DNA of 44,608 nt from Kiritimatiellia bacterium (GTDB lineage: Bacteria; Verrucomicrobiota; Kiritimatiellia; CAIQIC01; Lenti-01): positions 1 through 44,608 of the forward strand of contig JAQUJC010000020.1 of the NCBI GenBank assembly GCA_028681135.1. The letters run 5' to 3'. Shown piece by piece: positions 1 through 8,206 of this stretch. Position 1 is the first letter of the stretch. Each line of letters opens with the position of its first letter. The translations under genes were made by a program, and so were the position numbers. A model generated the notes under the pieces. The model saw only the letters and a program-made list of their open reading frames with translations. It ran no database searches and had not been told where the DNA came from.

Positions 1-88
1 GGGGGGAAGCGGGCGCAGGGGGGAAGCAGGGCCGCGCAATGGGGGAAGCAGTTGCAAGCGTTAGGCGGTTATGTTCTACTGCATGTCG

Positions 89-132
89 ATGGCGGTGCTT
101 CTAATTTGGTGCCAAACACACCGCCATTTTTT
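89..132 (+). terminator. Rho-independent terminator of an off-window gene
   Basis: A 9-bp inverted repeat (ATGGCGGTG at 89-97, CACCGCCAT at 119-127) is followed at once by six T on the plus strand. The orientation suits a plus-strand gene that ends left of the window, because the permease that follows is on the minus strand and the T run is on the wrong side for it. Confidence 0.6.
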
Positions 133-177
133 ACGCCCCGATTGCGCCGCACCTCCCCCTGCCCGGCAATATGTGCG

Positions 178-1515
178 CTAGCGTCCCGGTAGGGGGATGC
201 CGCCGGGCAGCATCATCTCGGCCAGAGCGAAGGCGGCCAGCCCGGTGCAGACCCACATGCCGGGGGTCACCGCACGGATACGGCCCGTCAGCATCTTGAG
301 GAGCGTCCAACTGATAAAGCCGATGGCGATGCCCACGCTGATGGTGTAGGTCAGCGGCATTAGGATCATCGTCAGGACTGCGGGAATCAACTCGTCTAAC
401 TGGGTATAGTCGAGATGGCGGATGTTTTTGAACATGATAACACCCGTGATGACCAACACCGGAGCAGTGGCGAACGATGGCACGCTGGCGATGAGCGGCG
501 AAAACAGAAGGGCGGACACAAAGCAGAGGGCGGTGATGATCGAGGCCAGTCCGGTCCGCGCCCCGGCGGCAATGCCCGAGGCGCACTCCACGTAGGTGGT
601 AACGGTTGGTACGCCCAGGACGGCACCGAGCACCGTGGCGCTGGCGTCCACTTTCAAAGCCCGGTTCAGTTTGGTCATCTGGGGATCCTTGGAGAGGATG
701 CCGCTGCCCTTTCCGCAGGCGATCATGGTGCCGATCGAATCGAACATATCCACGAACATTAGCGCGAAAATTGGGCCAATCATGGCGGGGACCAGGGCGC
801 CGCGGATATCGAGTTTTCCGAAGATTGGCCCGATGCTGGGCGGCAGTGACAGGATGCCATCGGGCTTGGCGACGTGCCCCATCAGTCCCCCCAGCGCGGT
901 GGTGGCTAAGATGCCGATCAGCAGGCCGCCGGTGACCCGGCGAGCTTCCAAAACGCTGCAAATCAGGATGCCGATCAGCCCCAGAACCAGCGGCGGGTTT
1001 AGTGATCCGATCGCCACCAGCGTGACCGGGTGGCCGACGATGATTCCTAGGTTTTTCAGGCCGATGAAAAGAATGAATAGGCCGATGCCGGCACCCGTGG
1101 CGAGTTGCAGCGATTCGGGAATGCTGGCCGCGATCAGGCGCCGGATGCCGAGTATGCCGAGAATGAGGAAAAATAGGCCAGAAAGGAATACTGCGCCCAG
1201 TGCCACGGGCCAGGGCACGCCCGATCCGAGACAGAGAGAGTAGGCGAAATAGGCGCCGAGTCCCATGCCGGGGGCCATGGCGAAGGGAACCCGGCCATAG
1301 ACTGCCACGACGAGGGTGCCGTAGATGGCACTCAGAATCGTGGCCGTTATCAAGGCACCGAGCGGCATGCCGATAGCCGGATCCGACAACATTCCCGGAA
1401 TCACGAAGATCACGTAGGACATGGTCAGGAAGGTTGTAATTCCTCCGATGAACTCCCGGCGTGGCGTACTGCCAGCCTCTTTGAGCTTAAACCACCGCTG
1501 GAGCAGGTTTGTCAT
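178..1515 (-). CDS. NCS2-family purine permease (AzgA/PbuG type)
   Basis: This is a 445-residue inner-membrane transporter that probably imports guanine, hypoxanthine or adenine by proton symport. It is hydrophobic throughout, as expected for the 14-segment NCS2 fold. The family signatures are visible: FVDMFDSIGT in the middle, and TTYVECASGIAAGARTGL, which carries the conserved acidic and small residues of the substrate site. The open frame reaches back to 1662, but the ATG at 1515 is preferred because AGGAG sits seven to nine bases upstream and the protein from there starts with the usual AzgA-like N terminus (MTNLLQRWFKL). The gene stands alone, divergent from the zinc-ribbon gene, and no purine riboswitch was recognised in its leader. 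The family is clear, but the exact substrate cannot be told from sequence. Confidence 0.9.
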   Translation of the reverse strand: MTNLLQRWFKLKEAGSTPRREFIGGITTFLTMSYVIFVIPGMLSDPAIGMPLGALITATILSAIYGTLVVAVYGRVPFAMAPGMGLGAYFAYSLCLGSGVPWPVALGAVFLSGLFFLILGILGIRRLIAASIPESLQLATGAGIGLFILFIGLKNLGIIVGHPVTLVAIGSLNPPLVLGLIGILICSVLEARRVTGGLLIGILATTALGGLMGHVAKPDGILSLPPSIGPIFGKLDIRGALVPAMIGPIFALMFVDMFDSIGTMIACGKGSGILSKDPQMTKLNRALKVDASATVLGAVLGVPTVTTYVECASGIAAGARTGLASIITALCFVSALLFSPLIASVPSFATAPVLVITGVIMFKNIRHLDYTQLDELIPAVLTMILMPLTYTISVGIAIGFISWTLLKMLTGRIRAVTPGMWVCTGLAAFALAEMMLPGGIPLPGR

Positions 1516-1946
1516 GATCGATCTCCTGGTTGTGGCAACCACTGTGCCATGTGGCGGCCGAAGCGTTATGCATCGACTTCGTGCCCAGTCGGTACGGACT
1601 GGCAACTGCCAGCTCTTGAATAACACGGCGGTCCGACTTTCGTCTATTGTGGATTCCTGCAACGGGTTCCTCTGCTTCAGCTCATGTGATCATGGCCGCA
1701 CTCCTTTCAGTTGGATATATGAACACGACCGTGCACATTGCACTGCCCAGCTCATAAATGGGGGCATCTGCCGCCTATCGGGTAGCCCCATATCGAAAGC
1801 CTCAGGTTCTCTTGTCAGCTCACACTCAGGGCATTGGTCGATGAAACTAGGGGGATGCCCGATAGCTGTTGCACCCAAAACTGCTATTCTATCGTCAATG
1901 AGGTGGAATCTACGGTCCATGAAAAAGCCCAAGGAAGGGAGAATTT
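1516..1946. other. Divergent intergenic region
   Basis: About 430 bases separate the permease from the zinc-ribbon gene and should hold both promoters. A short dyad (CCAGTC...GACTGG) lies near 1585-1602. On the minus strand near 1690-1715 a strong AAAGGAGT ribosome-binding site is followed by an ATG that stops after three codons, possibly the start of a lost gene. I see no convincing protein-coding frame. Confidence 0.5.
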
Positions 1947-2543
1947 ATGACGGCAAAGAACAAGGTGATTCACAAGGAAATGAAACAGGCAATCAATCCA
2001 AACGAAACGGAGTCTGAAAAACAGACGGCACCTGCCCAAACAACCGATGCCCCCGCCAAGATCGATATTGGCTTGGAGCGGGTACTTCCTGCGGCGTTGG
2101 CGGCCCAACCCGGCAGCACGAAGGCAACGGATGGCGAGAAAACCAAGCCTTCCATCCCAGCCCCATCTGACCCGAGTGGGCCGGAAGTGGAACGCCCAAG
2201 CCAGTCGAATGTTGCAGATTCAAAACCCTCGGGCAAAGCAAGAGACTTCAAGTTCCTGTGCACCTCTTGCGGAAAGAAGCTAAAAGTGTCCGAGAACGCG
2301 ACGGGGCAAACCATCAATTGCCCGGATTGTGGGAATGAGATCACCATCCCTCAGCCCACAGTCGAACCACAGACGTCGAAACAACTCGAGCGAGGGGTCC
2401 GGTACAAAAAGCCGGAGGTCTTCAAATTCTACTGTGTCCGGTGCGGGAAGAAACTTGAGGCCGATCGGGATCAGGCGGGGACACAAATCGGGTGCCCGCA
2501 GTGTAAGAGCGCGATTACCGTACCTCAGCCAGCCGATGCCTAG
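1947..2543 (+). CDS. Double zinc-ribbon protein of unknown function
   Basis: This 198-residue protein has a long polar, Pro/Ser/Lys-rich N-terminal half with no signal peptide, followed by two similar zinc ribbons. Their ligands are C105, C108, C125 and C128, then C163, C166, C183 and C186. The ribbons share the pattern F-C-x-x-C-G-K-K-L and end in an I-T-(I/V)-P-Q-P strand, so they look like an internal duplication. The start is supported by GGAAGGGAG about six bases upstream. The CHAD gene follows 60 bases later on the same strand and may be co-transcribed. The ribbons are of the general FmdB/Zn-ribbon type seen in PVC bacteria. Nucleic-acid or protein binding is possible, but no function can be assigned. 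Confidence 0.8.
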   Translation: MTAKNKVIHKEMKQAINPNETESEKQTAPAQTTDAPAKIDIGLERVLPAALAAQPGSTKATDGEKTKPSIPAPSDPSGPEVERPSQSNVADSKPSGKARDFKFLCTSCGKKLKVSENATGQTINCPDCGNEITIPQPTVEPQTSKQLERGVRYKKPEVFKFYCVRCGKKLEADRDQAGTQIGCPQCKSAITVPQPADA

Positions 2544-2603
2544 AAGGTGGAAAAACCAGCGTTCTCGATCCCGTTTCTGTTGCTGATAACCAAGTGAACA
2601 GAT

Positions 2604-3506
2604 ATGCCGTATCGACTTAAAACTGACGAGACCGTTCAGAACGGCGTTCGCCGCATCGCCGACGAGCAGATAGAGCGCGCACTCACCGAGTTGCAGAACA
2701 CAGATCTATCCTCAAGTGCCATTATCCATCAGGTGCGAAAACGCAGCAAGAAGGTCCGCGCTCTGCTGCGCCTTGTCCGTTTGGCACTTAAGGAACGCTA
2801 CAGTCAAGAGAATGCCCGGTATCGCGATGCGGCTCGGTCTCTCTCGGCTGTCCGTGATGTGACCGCCATGATCGAAACGTACGACGCATTGTACCGGTTG
2901 TATGCAAAGGAGGTCGACGGGCAGGTCATCGCTCCCATCCGTCGCTATTTGACTGCACGGCAGCAAGTGGTGATGGCCGATGACGCATTGGTCGAAGAAC
3001 GGCTACAGGCCTTTGGAAGAACACTTATTGACGGGCGGGGAAGCACGGCCGTATGGACATTGTCCGATGACGGATTTGCTGCTGTGGCTGGGGGGCTACG
3101 TAAAACCTATCGTCGAGCCCGAACCGCCATGCGAATTGCTTATGAAGAATGCGCACCGACACCATTCCATGAATGGCGCAAACGCGTAAAATACCACTGG
3201 TATCATTTGCGATTGCTGCGCGAAATTTGGCCCGTTGCCATTGGGGCTCGGAGGAACGAGGCCGATCATCTTGGGGCGATGCTAGGTGACCACCATAATC
3301 TGTCCTTGCTTCGGGACTTGTTGCTGGACGAATCAGACTGCTCCCTTAAAGAGGAGGCCATTGGGACCTTCATAGGACTGATCGATCATCGGCTGAGCGA
3401 ACTTCAGACACGCTGCAAACCGCTTGGGAAACGGCTTTTCGCAGAGAAGCCAACCCAGATGCTGGAGCGGTTTGCCCACTACTGGTCAGCGACACCCGGG
3501 TTCTAG
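2604..3506 (+). CDS. CHAD domain protein
   Basis: This 300-residue protein is a CHAD (conserved histidine alpha-helical) domain over nearly its whole length. It shows the characteristic basic His motifs: IHQVRKRSKKVRALLRLVR near residues 41-59 and FHEWRKRVKYHWYHLRLL near residues 189-206. CHAD domains fold as two four-helix bundles and bind inorganic polyphosphate through these conserved His, Arg and Lys residues. Here the domain stands alone, without the CYTH triphosphatase domain it is often fused to. The protein is probably cytoplasmic. Its ribosome-binding site is weak. It lies 60 bases after the zinc-ribbon gene, which hints at co-expression. The family call is firm; a role in polyphosphate granules is an inference from the family. 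Confidence 0.88.
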   Translation: MPYRLKTDETVQNGVRRIADEQIERALTELQNTDLSSSAIIHQVRKRSKKVRALLRLVRLALKERYSQENARYRDAARSLSAVRDVTAMIETYDALYRLYAKEVDGQVIAPIRRYLTARQQVVMADDALVEERLQAFGRTLIDGRGSTAVWTLSDDGFAAVAGGLRKTYRRARTAMRIAYEECAPTPFHEWRKRVKYHWYHLRLLREIWPVAIGARRNEADHLGAMLGDHHNLSLLRDLLLDESDCSLKEEAIGTFIGLIDHRLSELQTRCKPLGKRLFAEKPTQMLERFAHYWSATPGF

Positions 3507-3616
3507 ACGCAATTAGGCAGTTGCTGGAGAGAAAAGGGGGGGGGCATCATCATTTACGCCACGGAAGGGAGCACGCTGTATATCTGCCTGCTTCGGGATA
3601 TTGACTGTTTGCGATC

Positions 3617-4009
3617 TTAATCGTTGACCTGTTTGCCGATGTATTGCTTTCCCGTGGCGACGGCCCGGATGGCGGGGATGAGTTCTTCATAGGCGCAATC
3701 TTTTCGAACATAACCACTGGCACCGGCGCGCAAGACGACGTTAATCAGATTTGAACCGGTGTGATTGGAGAGAACCAGAATGCGTGCCTGGGGCTGATGG
3801 GCACGGATCGCCGCCGTGGCCGCGATGCCATTCATTCCCGGCATCACCATGTCCATCACGATGACGTCCGGGTGGAGTTGCTGAGCCAGATGCACGCCTT
3901 CTTCACCGCGGGCCGCCTGACCAATCACCTCGAGGTCGTCCTGGGCTTTGAGCAATGAAGCCATTTCCTCGCGAGTCGCAGTATGATCATCTACCAGCAG
4001 GATATCCAT
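3617..4009 (-). CDS. Stand-alone response-regulator receiver
   Basis: This 130-residue protein is a single CheY-like receiver. It has the acidic pair DD near residues 7-8, the phospho-acceptor Asp in VIVMDMVMPGMNG, a late Ser in VLSN and the conserved Lys in YVRKD. It stops right after the receiver (GKQYIGKQVND) and has no output domain. It lies 124 bases downstream of the NarL-type regulator on the same strand and resembles that protein's receiver, including the AYEELIPAIRAV/AYEELLRAIRAV helix. It is probably a paralogue that lost its DNA-binding part, and it could act as a phosphate sink or decoy for the same kinase. No helix-turn-helix remnant is visible downstream. Confidence 0.85.
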   Translation of the reverse strand: MDILLVDDHTATREEMASLLKAQDDLEVIGQAARGEEGVHLAQQLHPDVIVMDMVMPGMNGIAATAAIRAHQPQARILVLSNHTGSNLINVVLRAGASGYVRKDCAYEELIPAIRAVATGKQYIGKQVND

Positions 4010-4133
4010 CAGGGGCTCAACTCTTCTCCCCCCTTGATGCAGAATTCCGGGTTCGTTTTCATCGTGACAAGGCTACCACTGGTCTTGAAAAGATGCCTAT
4101 CAGGGGCTGGTGGAGATTGATGTCCGAATATCC

Positions 4134-4790
4134 TCATGGGTCGACCGACGTGATGCCTTCGCGAATGGCGTACTTGGTCAGTTCGGCGACGCTGTGTAGA
4201 TTCAGCTTTTCCATGATATTGCGCCGATGTGTTTCGACCGTCTTGACACTCACGCCCAGAGCGCTTGCCATTTCCTTGGTGGAGTTGCCTTCCGCGAGCT
4301 GCTGGAGCACCTCTCGTTCCCGATCCGTGAGGACGATGAAGGCTGGATTATCGCTAATCGAGGAGCTGAGTTCGATGTAATCGTCGACAACGCCTCTGGC
4401 AATATCCGAACTCAAATACTTTTTGCCCTTCATGACTGCCCGGATGGCCCGCAGGAGTTCCTCATAGGCCCGTTTTTTTAAGACGTAAGCCGAGGCGCCA
4501 GCGGTCAGCATTTCGCGAACGAATTCTTTGTTGGCGTGGCCCGAAAGCGCGACGATTTTGATGTGGGGGTTTGCGCTGATGATCTTGCGGGTGGCCTCGA
4601 TGCCGTTCAGATCAGGCATACTGACATCCATGACGACCAGATGGGCACCGGTTTGCCGGGCCATTTCGACAGTTTGCACGCCATTGTTGGCTTCGCCGAC
4701 CACTTCCATATCCATCTCATTTTGAATCAGGGCTTTCAGCCCTTCCCTCATCAACTCGTGGTCATCGGCGAGTATAAGCCGAATGTTCAT
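4134..4790 (-). CDS. NarL/FixJ-family response regulator
   Basis: This 218-residue two-component regulator has an N-terminal receiver (acidic pair in LADDHE, phospho-acceptor Asp in LVVMDVSMPDLNG, Lys in YVLKKRAYEE) and a C-terminal LuxR-type helix-turn-helix (LTDREREVLQQLAEG, then VSVKTVETHRRNIMEKL). The start at 4790 is preferred over the in-frame ATG at 4796 because AAGGAG lies six bases before it and abuts the upstream ATG directly. Its partner is probably a HisKA_3-type kinase. The only such kinase here is the PAS kinase at 12.7 kb, so the pairing is a guess. A stand-alone receiver follows downstream. Confidence 0.93.
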   Translation of the reverse strand: MNIRLILADDHELMREGLKALIQNEMDMEVVGEANNGVQTVEMARQTGAHLVVMDVSMPDLNGIEATRKIISANPHIKIVALSGHANKEFVREMLTAGASAYVLKKRAYEELLRAIRAVMKGKKYLSSDIARGVVDDYIELSSSISDNPAFIVLTDREREVLQQLAEGNSTKEMASALGVSVKTVETHRRNIMEKLNLHSVAELTKYAIREGITSVDP

Positions 4791-4999
4791 CTGCATCTCC
4801 TTGTTTTCAGCGATGGGGTCGCCATTCGCCTTCTTCGCAGGCGACGGTATAACTGCATATGAACCGTACTATAAACCACGATTGTGAACAAGCGCATCAG
4901 GAAATGGCAAAGGGTATGGTTCGATTATCCTTAGAAGTTTTGCGTGTCCTGACGAGACATGGTCATGCCTGCACCATGAAACAGAATTTTCTGAGCCGT

Positions 5000-5353
5000 C
5001 TAAAAGTACCGCCCATAAGAATAGTATGGATACGCATAATAGCCTGGACCATATGGGCCATAATACCGGTTGTCTACCACCAGATTATTCTGCACGTCCT
5101 TAGCGCTGCCCTGGTAGGCGTTCTTTTCAGCGTCAGTCAGTTCGCTCCAAGAGGGAATTGTCCCGCTCAACGTGACGATTCCATTGTCGACAGTCACGGT
5201 GATGTCGTTTTCACTAACAAACGGGCTCCACGTTAGCTGATCCGTAATGTCTTCGAGAATCTCCAAACTGACGAAGCACGTTCTTGGCTCAGAGAATACG
5301 AACGATGAACTACGGGTTGTTACGGATCGTGCAACTCCTGACGGTTGTGCCAT
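5000..5353 (-). pseudogene. C-terminal BON-domain fragment
   Basis: The last ~90 residues are a BON domain (LEDITDQLTWSPFV..., then ITVTVDNGIVTLSGTIPSWSE), followed by NNLVV and a Tyr/Gly/Pro-rich tail. This is the pattern of the last BON unit of a multi-BON periplasmic or OsmY-like protein. Upstream of about 5266 the frame stays open, but the sequence no longer looks like a BON protein, has no signal peptide, and overlaps the divergent small gene at 5420. The ATG at 5353 has no visible ribosome-binding site. I read it as a truncated remnant, although a short expressed BON protein cannot be excluded. Confidence 0.55.
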
Positions 5354-5419
5354 ACTTGATGCGGAGTTAAGGCAAGAGTCGATCTTGCGATAAAAGAGCA
5401 AATTGAAATGGAGGAGGAT

Positions 5420-5665
5420 ATGAGCGGTATTGCAGAATTGGAGCAAACAATAAAAGAATCAAACTATCGACAATCGAACAGAGCCGAAATCCCTATACTT
5501 GAGAAGCGTGAATCGCCGAAGGTCTTTCCTACGAAAAAGCCTGTCCGGCCTGTTAATGATCCACCTAGCAGCCCCCCGCCAAGCGGACCCCAACCACCGG
5601 ATACTACACCTGGCGGATGGCCTGCCATAACCCCGCCGACTCAACCCAAGATCAAGCCAGGCTAA
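5420..5665 (+). CDS. Small proline-rich hypothetical protein
   Basis: This 81-residue protein has a charged N-terminal third and a Pro-rich, low-complexity C-terminal half (PPSSPPPSGPQPPDTTPGG). It has no signal peptide or membrane segment. The start at 5420 is chosen because GGAGG lies about five bases upstream; an in-frame ATG at 5408 has nothing comparable. The gene converges on polX, with about 105 bases between the ends. I do not recognise a family, and the composition suggests a disordered protein. It may not be a real gene, but the good ribosome-binding site speaks for it. Confidence 0.45.
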   Translation: MSGIAELEQTIKESNYRQSNRAEIPILEKRESPKVFPTKKPVRPVNDPPSSPPPSGPQPPDTTPGGWPAITPPTQPKIKPG

Positions 5666-5771
5666 TGAAAAGCCTCAGGGCCCCGGAATGGGAACGAGTC
5701 TACGACATATCGTTCCTAATGGTGCACGTTCCATTGTCAGTGATCGTTCACACAATGACGAGGAAAAGCCG

Positions 5772-7484
5772 TTAGTGACGAATGGTCTGTTGTAGCTCTG
5801 CAATCGTCAGCGTGTTCAATATGTTCTCTTTGCGCAGCCAGCGGCGTCGAGCAACTGTCACCCCGAGCGGCATCAGCTTGAGTTCAGTGGCGGAATGTGC
5901 ATCCGTACCCAGAGCAAACCGGACCCCTGCGTCGCAGGCATCGCGGCAATAGTGAACCGGAATATCCAGGCGATTGGGTTGGCAATTAATTCCCAGCGCT
6001 ACGTTGTATTCTAAGCAAGCTTCTATGATCGAGTCCATATCTACGGCAATCGGATCGCGTTGGCCTATAATCCGTCCCAGCGGATGCCCCAGACAATGAA
6101 CCAAGCCGCTTTTCACGGCTGCAAGAATTCGATTTGTCATATCCGTTTTGCTCATGCGGGGAGTGGAATGAATGCTGGCGACCACCCAGTCCATCGATCG
6201 CAGCGTGTTCTCCATGAGATCGAGCCTGTTATTCTTAAGAACATCCACTTCGATGCCTGCCATGAGCCAAAACCCCTTCATTTGGCTGTTAACTGTGCGG
6301 ATCGCATCGGCATGCTTCTGCGCGCTCTCGTGGTCGAGCCCGTTGGCCATGATCATGGGTTTAGGGTGATCTGTGATGGCGAGATAGGTCAATCCCTGTT
6401 TCCGAGCCGCATCAGCCATTTCCTTGATCGAGTTTTTTCCGTCACTGGCCGTGGTGTGGCACTGGATATCTCCACGGATGTCCTTTAGGGTGACCAGGCG
6501 GGGCAGTTGGCCACTCATCGCCTGTTTGATTTCTCCGAGGTTTTCGCGCAGTTCGGGAGGAATCCAGTCCATCCCCAGCCGTTTGTAGAGGGCCGCTTCA
6601 GTTTTACTGGCCAGTCGATGATCTGCCTTGAACAGACCATATTCATTCAGTTTCCATCCCTTGTCTTGAGCGATCCTCCGCAACTGGATGTTATGGGCTT
6701 TCGAGCCGGTGAAATACAGCCAGGCGGCACCAAAAGCTGAGGGATTAAAAAACCGGAAATCCACCTGGAACCCGTCGCCAAGACGGACACTGACGCGTTC
6801 ATTGCCGCGGCTGATGACATCCGTGACTCCCTCATACCTCAGAATAGCATCGGAAGCTATCTTGCGATTGTTAGCATGCACAAGAATATCGAGGTCACCA
6901 ATTGTTTCCTTGCCTCTGCGAAAACTCCCGGCCACGTACCAACGGTTCAGCTCTGTCAGTCCATCGAGGTGTTTTTTTAGAGAGTCGAGACGGCTGGCTG
7001 CTTCGAGATACAGAATCCGTCTTTTTGTTTTATCTACTGCTGTAATGCCGTTGATTACATTTTGTTCCGACTTCGGCCCAAACCCTGCCAGTTCACGGAC
7101 ACGGTGGGCTTGGCAGGCCGTTACAAGTTCTTCCAGGGATTGGACCCCAAGTTCTTGGTGCAGTTGCATCACGCTGCGGGGGCCCACGCCGGGGATGCCC
7201 ATCATATCAATGAGTCCAGCAGGGATGGTTTCCCGAAGTTCATTAAGCCGTTTGCAATTTCCGGTTTTGAGTACCTCGTGAATCTTTGTTGCTGTTGCCG
7301 CTCCGATGGTCGGGATTTTGGACAGATCCCGGCCGGCGTGGACCTGTTCTTCCAGGGGGGATGACATTTTACGGATGGTCCGTGCCGCACGTCGATAAGC
7401 CCGAATGCGTGACGGATTGTCATCTCGCAGCTCCAGCAAGTCGGCAATCTCATCGAAGATGTTTGCGATCTGTGTGTTTTCCAT
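5772..7484 (-). CDS. polX: DNA polymerase X family protein with PHP domain
   Basis: This 570-residue protein has the size and domain order of Bacillus subtilis PolX. A helix-hairpin-helix and 8-kDa region (residues 1-150, with IPGVGPRSVMQLHQELG) precedes the Pol-beta palm, with GSFRRG at 186-191 and metal ligands in GDLDILV at 196-202. From about residue 338 there is a PHP phosphoesterase domain with CHTTASDG, ITDHP, GIEVDVL, SIHS, GHPLGR and GTDAHS. It should fill short gaps in base-excision repair, with 3'-5' exonuclease or AP-endonuclease activity from the PHP part. The frame reaches back to 7778, but the ATG at 7484 gives the family N terminus (MENTQIANIFDEIADLLEL). It appears to be a single-gene unit. 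Confidence 0.93.
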   Translation of the reverse strand: MENTQIANIFDEIADLLELRDDNPSRIRAYRRAARTIRKMSSPLEEQVHAGRDLSKIPTIGAATATKIHEVLKTGNCKRLNELRETIPAGLIDMMGIPGVGPRSVMQLHQELGVQSLEELVTACQAHRVRELAGFGPKSEQNVINGITAVDKTKRRILYLEAASRLDSLKKHLDGLTELNRWYVAGSFRRGKETIGDLDILVHANNRKIASDAILRYEGVTDVISRGNERVSVRLGDGFQVDFRFFNPSAFGAAWLYFTGSKAHNIQLRRIAQDKGWKLNEYGLFKADHRLASKTEAALYKRLGMDWIPPELRENLGEIKQAMSGQLPRLVTLKDIRGDIQCHTTASDGKNSIKEMADAARKQGLTYLAITDHPKPMIMANGLDHESAQKHADAIRTVNSQMKGFWLMAGIEVDVLKNNRLDLMENTLRSMDWVVASIHSTPRMSKTDMTNRILAAVKSGLVHCLGHPLGRIIGQRDPIAVDMDSIIEACLEYNVALGINCQPNRLDIPVHYCRDACDAGVRFALGTDAHSATELKLMPLGVTVARRRWLRKENILNTLTIAELQQTIRH

Positions 7485-7886
7485 ATTGTCTTTCTCAACA
7501 GCCTCTACTTGAACTTGGGCTTCCGTATTCTTCTGAAAGTCGGTTTGGTCCCATGCACATATTTGTAGGCGTCCTTTTCCATCGAACCTATCTCCAGGGA
7601 GTGGTGGAGGCAACCAGGAGGTTCCTGAACTCCCCCCGCGAAATTCCTTAGTTTTACGGCGCGTGCCCTCTGGCATTTCGCCACCCCCAATACGGTAAAT
7701 CCCGATTACGGCGTAACCGGAGAGGCGGTACATTGGCATGCAGAATGCTTGTTGAATCGATGAAGTGTAAGCAGACAACCGATGAGGATCACATCAGGGA
7801 ATTCCGAAAACTATTGGCCGCCTTCGAAAAGGCATACTTTACGAAGAAGGAGCATACACATGATTGAGACGGAACGACCCGTGTGA
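7485..7886. other. Gene-poor region upstream of polX
   Basis: About 400 bases without a convincing gene. A 40-codon plus-strand frame at 7745-7867 encodes a charged amphipathic peptide (contains HIREFRKLLAAFEKAYF) but has no clear ribosome-binding site. It could be a small protein or the broken start of the fragment that follows in another frame. The minus-strand extension of polX in this region looks non-coding. Confidence 0.4.
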
Positions 7887-8126
7887 ATTCCAGAACAGAA
7901 AACACTGGCCACTGATGTCGGTCTGTATCTGGCCGACCTGGCACGGCGGGGCCACGTCCAGCGTGCAGGACAGTTGGGGAAGACGCTGCTGCACCAAGCC
8001 AACCAGCTTAAGGTGAACGGGAAAGCCTGGAGTGCCCCCGAGTTTGTCCCTGGAAGGATGCATACGCCCGGTGGGGCTCATCCCATGGGCTGGAGTGTGG
8101 CCACCGCCATCCTCGCCGAGAGATAA
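7887..8126 (+). pseudogene. Possible C-terminal remnant of a glycosidase-like enzyme
   Basis: A 79-codon open stretch reads as natural protein (DVGLYLADLARRGHVQRAG... ending in HTPGGAHPMGWSVATAILAER) but has no start: an in-frame TGA precedes it at 7884. The G-G-A-H-P-M-G-W-S ending resembles the C terminus of an (alpha/alpha)6 glycoside hydrolase, but I cannot name the family. It converges on the BNR-repeat gene. It is probably the tail of a deleted gene. Confidence 0.3.
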
Positions 8127-8206
8127 CTCCGGAATACATGGTGAGCAATAGAGTTGTCCTATCTGTATTCGCGGCTTCCGTTGCGGACAAATCCATGTCC
8201 TCAACG

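Noticed and set aside
1-50. Three GGGGGAAGC direct repeats
   Set aside because: Too short and at the window edge to interpret; could be composition or a truncated repeat.
50-70. GCGTTAGGC, an attC-like core at the left edge
   Set aside because: Only one core is visible, no pairing hairpin can be formed with bases 1-57, and the next gene is not cassette-like.
131-961. Long open frame antisense to the NCS2 permease
   Set aside because: Low-complexity, Arg/His-rich translation typical of the opposite strand of a GC-rich gene; the permease on the minus strand explains the region.
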